A DNA stretch of 64,000 bases, from NCBI RefSeq assembly GCF_900176505.1, contig NZ_FWYB01000002.1, positions 335,237-399,236 of the forward strand, read 5' to 3'. The DNA comes from Pedobacter nyackensis. Lineage in GTDB: Bacteria; Bacteroidota; Bacteroidia; Sphingobacteriales; Sphingobacteriaceae. The notes under the pieces were generated by a model that was not told the origin of the DNA, made no database searches, and saw only the letters and a list, made by a program, of their open reading frames with translations. This document shows, piece after piece, positions 60,387 through 64,000 of this stretch. The number at the start of each line of letters is the position of its first letter. Position 1 is the stretch's first letter. Both the position numbers and the translations under genes were made by a program.

Positions 60387-63300
60387 TTATTTAAAAGTGA
60401 CAGAAATACTCATAGACACAGAGCGCGAATAAGGATAGTCTATACCACGCTCCCGACGAACCGTTGAAGAATAGAAAATATCATTTGTAAAAGCTGTAAT
60501 TCTAAGACTGGACATTTTGGCCTTATCCAGCCAGGCTTTTCGGCTAAATTCATAGCCCAAACTCAATGATTCTAAACTGATAGTATTTTCTGTTTGAATA
60601 AATCTTGAAGAAATCGGGGAATTGATAACCGCACTGATGGCTTTAAATTGCCTTACATCTCCGATGTTCTGCCATCTGTCATAAAGTGCACGCCGGTCTT
60701 TATTCGATTCTACATTTAAGGATGAAATGTTTTCTACTTTAGTATATAAAGCGTAATTCATTTGATCCTTTTGTAAAACATAACGTAAAACAGCATTTGC
60801 ATTAAATCCTTTATAATTAAAGCTACCTCGCATGGTACCTTCAACTAAGGGCTGCCCGGAACCTATACGTATAATATCATCTGAATTATAAATAAATGTC
60901 TGCTGCCCTTCTTTCGACCAGAAAAGCTCTCTTCCTGTAGCGGGATCAATTCCCAATGATGGTACAGCCCAGATATCTCTTGGTCCAAAACCATCCTTAT
61001 AGCGGATCAATGATTTACTATTCTGTAAATTCTGGTTTAGATTCTTCAATTTATTATTGAAATTGCTATAAACCATCCTACTCACTGCTCCCATCACAGC
61101 AAATGTCAATACAACCTGATCCTTAGGCCTATATATAGGGGAGTAGTTGATCATAGTCTCCAGGCCCTCTACATTTAGCTCACCAGCATTAAACGGATAG
61201 CTCCCTACACCGGTTGACGAAGGAAATGAAGCCTCTACAATTAAATTCTCCGTCTTTTTACGATATGCATTGAATTGCAATGAGCCCCTATTGCCAAAAG
61301 TAGAAAGATCCATCCCGACACTCGTTTGTATCGTACGCTGCCATTCTAAATCCGGAGCGCCCAAAGACCCTAAGTAAACTCCTTGTCCGAAACTATTGTT
61401 ATCCGGATGGTAGTTATAAATAGATTCACTAAGACTACCGAAATTCTGGTTGCCAGTCACCCCCATATTTGCACGTAACCTCAACATAGATATCCATTCC
61501 AGCTTCTTCATAAATGCTTCTCTGTGAACGTTCCAACTTAGCCCCCCGGAATAATAAGGAGAGTATAAATTATTAGATCCAAACACGGTAGACCCATCCA
61601 TATTGAAATTGAAATCCGCATTATACTTTTGTAAATACGAATAATTAACAGAGGCCAATACCGAGTTACGACGTACAATCTGTGTACTAGCCGAAGGCTT
61701 TGAATTTTCTTCATAGCCGAAAGCGAAAGCTGGATTCCCATTACTGGAAGGCTGGAAACCAACCACCTTATATCCTTCGGCACGACTTTGATTCTCGCTG
61801 ATCTCTGTCCTAAAGTTCATATTGATGGTGTGTTTTTCGGCAAAAACTTTGGCATATGTAGCCATTAAATTAGCTGTATAGCTAAACGAGGAAGAAGTGC
61901 GCCTGTTTAAGCTTCCCTTCCTGGCAGCTTCGGTAGCCACAAATTGAGAATGCCGGGGAGATACAAAGTTATCAGCCAAAAGATTCCCCTTACTAACCTG
62001 CCCCCCGGCGGTTATTCTAAGTGAAGGCATCACATCATAGATGATCTGCAGGTTGTTATTAATTGTAAAGTTGTTCGCTCTGTTAAAACTTCCAATCGAC
62101 GCATTGTAGAGTGGATTCATAATTAAAGGAAAAGCACCTGCCCGCTGTACGGAATCGATAAATCGTTCGTGAACGGGTGCATATTCATAATAGGGGTTCA
62201 TGTTCACCCAGGTAGAAAAACTCCCATATGGTGTTTCATTAGACTTAGACCCTACGAATGACGCTCGATTAGATACATTGATTTTCCCGGTTCGGTAATT
62301 TAAATTCAGGTTCCCTCCCCAATCATCTCTATCAGAGCCAATCATAGTTCCTTTTGTATTTTTGATATTTACACCTAAATCAAAAAGAATAGTGCCTTCT
62401 CCTCCGCGTACACTGACCGAATGCCTGTTTGAAAAACCCGTTTGTAAAGGTTTATCCAACCAGTAAGTATTCACGCCACGAACCACATTAGCCAGTCGGC
62501 TGTTGTATAAGCTATCTAATCCCAGCTGAGATCTGACATTAGTAGCCGTATACCTGCCAGACAATCGCTCAAATTCCAATTTCTCCGTTGCATTCATCAT
62601 GTTATAACTTCTTAAGTCTGGCGTCTCAACACGAAAATCACCTGAATAAGATAGTTTAACCTTACCCGATTTTGGCTTAATCGTTTCCACAACCACAACT
62701 CCATTAGATGCACGTGAACCATAAAGCGCAGTAGATGATGCATCTTTAAGAATAGTAACGGAGGCTACAATATTCATATCCAGATCTACAATTGTCCTGA
62801 GATTCGTTTCAAAACCATCCAAAATAAATAATGGCAAATTAGGGTCAGCAGTAAATTCTGAACGGAGATTCGATGCTGGAATACTGGTTTGTCCGCGCAC
62901 CTCGATATTGGGTAATGCATTAGGATTGGATCCCACTTGATTATTTTCAATTTGCATAAATGAAGGATCTAAAGCCCTCAAACTCGCAATGATATTGTTA
63001 TTACCAATCACCTTTAATTCAGTACCCGAAAAATTAGCGGTCGCCCCGGTAAAACTCTCTTTTTTACGTTCGATACCTATTCCGGTGATGACAATGTTAT
63101 CGAGATCACCGACTTTTGCTTTGAGCACAATATTCAATAGGTTTGTTCCCTTGGCTGGCACATTCATCGTCTGGGTATCATACCCAACGAAAGAAAAAGT
63201 AAGCTGATCGTTATCATCTTTGATTTGAATAGAAAACGCACCATTTTTAACCGTTCTTGAATTTGTCCGGCTTATTTTTGCTTGTACGTTAACGCCTTCT

Positions 63301-63725
63301 AAGGGGCTCCCCTTTTCATCGACCACTTTACCAGATACAATACGTTGCTGGTTAGGGCTGACCAATTCAGGCCTGGATTTCACAATGATTGCATTTTTGT
63401 CGATCTGGAAAGTAAATGGCTGGTTAAAAAAAACCTGGATTAAAGCTTCCTTCAACGGAACCTGCTTTAAATCTAAATCAATAAGTCCCGCTTTTTCTAC
63501 AGTACGATCAATATAAATAAAATCATACCCCGTTTGTTGTCGAATCTCTTCAAAGATACTTATCAATGTAGCATTCCGTTTCTTTAGTGTCACGGTTTGG
63601 CCGTAGCTAGATGCGTTAACCTGCAGAACTGCAACTGTTAATAACAAAATTGTAAATTTCATTGCCAGTAAAATTTTAGACACACCGGCCGGAAGCCTGC
63701 TGAGCCTTTTAAAGTAAAAATTCAT
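60387..63725 (-). CDS. SusC/RagA TonB-dependent transporter with STN domain (second locus)
   Basis: About 1112 residues from the chosen start MNFYFKRLSRLPAGVSKI at 63725; an in-frame Met at 63764 is also possible. Signal region about 15-42, STN domain (about 45-110, IFEEIRQQTGYDFIYIDR), carboxypeptidase-regulatory-like domain, plug (SFTGATANFSGTEL, SLRALDPSF, ILKDASSTALYGSRASNGV) and a barrel ending SMSISVTFK. It is paralogous to 28663-32043. STN implies FecR/ECF control, but no fecR end lies within the 275 bases upstream, so the partner genes are elsewhere or beyond the window. It heads an operon running to 50931. Confidence 0.93.
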   Translation of the reverse strand: MNFYFKRLSRLPAGVSKILLAMKFTILLLTVAVLQVNASSYGQTVTLKKRNATLISIFEEIRQQTGYDFIYIDRTVEKAGLIDLDLKQVPLKEALIQVFFNQPFTFQIDKNAIIVKSRPELVSPNQQRIVSGKVVDEKGSPLEGVNVQAKISRTNSRTVKNGAFSIQIKDDNDQLTFSFVGYDTQTMNVPAKGTNLLNIVLKAKVGDLDNIVITGIGIERKKESFTGATANFSGTELKVIGNNNIIASLRALDPSFMQIENNQVGSNPNALPNIEVRGQTSIPASNLRSEFTADPNLPLFILDGFETNLRTIVDLDMNIVASVTILKDASSTALYGSRASNGVVVVETIKPKSGKVKLSYSGDFRVETPDLRSYNMMNATEKLEFERLSGRYTATNVRSQLGLDSLYNSRLANVVRGVNTYWLDKPLQTGFSNRHSVSVRGGEGTILFDLGVNIKNTKGTMIGSDRDDWGGNLNLNYRTGKINVSNRASFVGSKSNETPYGSFSTWVNMNPYYEYAPVHERFIDSVQRAGAFPLIMNPLYNASIGSFNRANNFTINNNLQIIYDVMPSLRITAGGQVSKGNLLADNFVSPRHSQFVATEAARKGSLNRRTSSSFSYTANLMATYAKVFAEKHTINMNFRTEISENQSRAEGYKVVGFQPSSNGNPAFAFGYEENSKPSASTQIVRRNSVLASVNYSYLQKYNADFNFNMDGSTVFGSNNLYSPYYSGGLSWNVHREAFMKKLEWISMLRLRANMGVTGNQNFGSLSESIYNYHPDNNSFGQGVYLGSLGAPDLEWQRTIQTSVGMDLSTFGNRGSLQFNAYRKKTENLIVEASFPSSTGVGSYPFNAGELNVEGLETMINYSPIYRPKDQVVLTFAVMGAVSRMVYSNFNNKLKNLNQNLQNSKSLIRYKDGFGPRDIWAVPSLGIDPATGRELFWSKEGQQTFIYNSDDIIRIGSGQPLVEGTMRGSFNYKGFNANAVLRYVLQKDQMNYALYTKVENISSLNVESNKDRRALYDRWQNIGDVRQFKAISAVINSPISSRFIQTENTISLESLSLGYEFSRKAWLDKAKMSSLRITAFTNDIFYSSTVRRERGIDYPYSRSVSMSISVTFK

Positions 63726-64000
63726 ACATTTGCTTTGGTTTAATAACGGGCATACCACATCCATAGTCGGTAGACTGGCAGCTCGCGTAGTTCATAAAAA
63801 TTTGATTTTACTTTCCCAATTTATTGGGTGAATCGAAGAATCATTAAACTTGCCAGGAGTGCTCGCATACTCTTGGCATTATTCATGTCTTCTTCTAAGT
63901 AGCTGGTTAGGTTCTTTTTGTCATGGTCATCATTTGGTTTAGTTTGGTTAGGTTTTATTATAGGGCATTCAATACTTTAATTGTTGAATTTTCAAGCTCA
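63726..64000. other. Region upstream of the second STN-SusC, no gene seen
   Basis: 275 bases with no convincing gene on either strand. A short stem CCCAAT/ATTGGG lies at 63815-63828. A minus-strand open stretch of about 50 codons without an ATG at its upstream end was examined and not accepted. No TAnnTTTG box was recognised on the minus strand, consistent with an ECF-dependent promoter. Confidence 0.45.

Noticed and set aside
63835-63985. About 50-codon open stretch on the minus strand upstream of the second STN-SusC
   Set aside because: No ATG at its upstream end, no recognised family and no FecR-like sequence; only a 19-residue frame would have an ATG.

Overview
The window looks like a chromosome segment of a Bacteroidota bacterium of the family Sphingobacteriaceae, most likely Pedobacter or a close relative. 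The reasons are the gldKLMN gliding/type IX secretion (T9SS) operon, three SusC/SusD pairs, an ECF sigma/FecR pair feeding an STN-type SusC, DUF4843 and PKD-like lipoproteins, a DUF6266 pair, and TAnnTTTG-type promoter boxes. No rRNA, tRNA, CRISPR array, insertion sequence or prophage was found.

Layout. 1-6273 (+): 3'-part of a PorW/SprE-like TPR protein, a class A PBP and uvrC. 6337-13026 (-): gldN, gldM, gldL, gldK, then hemD and a DUF4271 membrane protein. 13027-13403: non-coding, with a large 11-bp-periodic palindrome. 13404-14715 (+): two tandem DUF6266 genes. 14813-18263: Tat-exported phosphoesterase, ROK kinase, pirin and a small protein. 18260-19941 (-): XRE regulator, a 39-residue exported peptide with its own terminator, and a propeller-like lipoprotein. 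20047-34019 (-): ECF sigma, FecR, STN-SusC, SusD, DUF4843, PKD-like lipoprotein, two TlpA-like proteins, an aspartyl protease and a thioredoxin-like protein. 34057-34509 (-): PA2169-type four-helix-bundle protein. 34574-48442 (-): TPR/HTH regulator, SusC, SusD, GH2 beta-galactosidase, GH63 alpha-glycosidase and a kinase/PLP-lyase fusion. 48617-50894 (+): AAA ATPase and an amino-acid permease. 50931-63725 (-): a second STN-SusC, SusD, DUF4843, PKD-like locus followed by four tandem TlpA-like paralogues.

Most interesting system. The operon at 34574-46658 combines a SusC/D importer, an exported GH2 beta-galactosidase, an exported YgjK-like GH63 alpha-glucosidase and a cytoplasmic fusion. The N-terminal half of the fusion resembles hydroxylysine kinase, and its C-terminal half resembles 5-phosphohydroxylysine/phosphoethanolamine phospho-lyase. 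Read together, these activities match stepwise dismantling of glucosyl-alpha-1,2-galactosyl-beta-hydroxylysine, the collagen glycan: remove Glc, remove Gal, import, phosphorylate hydroxylysine, then eliminate phosphate and ammonia. This is an inference from family identities and tight gene coupling, and it is testable.

Other points of interest are the two paralogous SusCD/DUF4843/PKD/TlpA loci (one with a fourfold TlpA expansion), the putative secreted mini-peptide beside an XRE regulator, the 11-bp-periodic palindrome, and hairpins placed inside the Sus operons.
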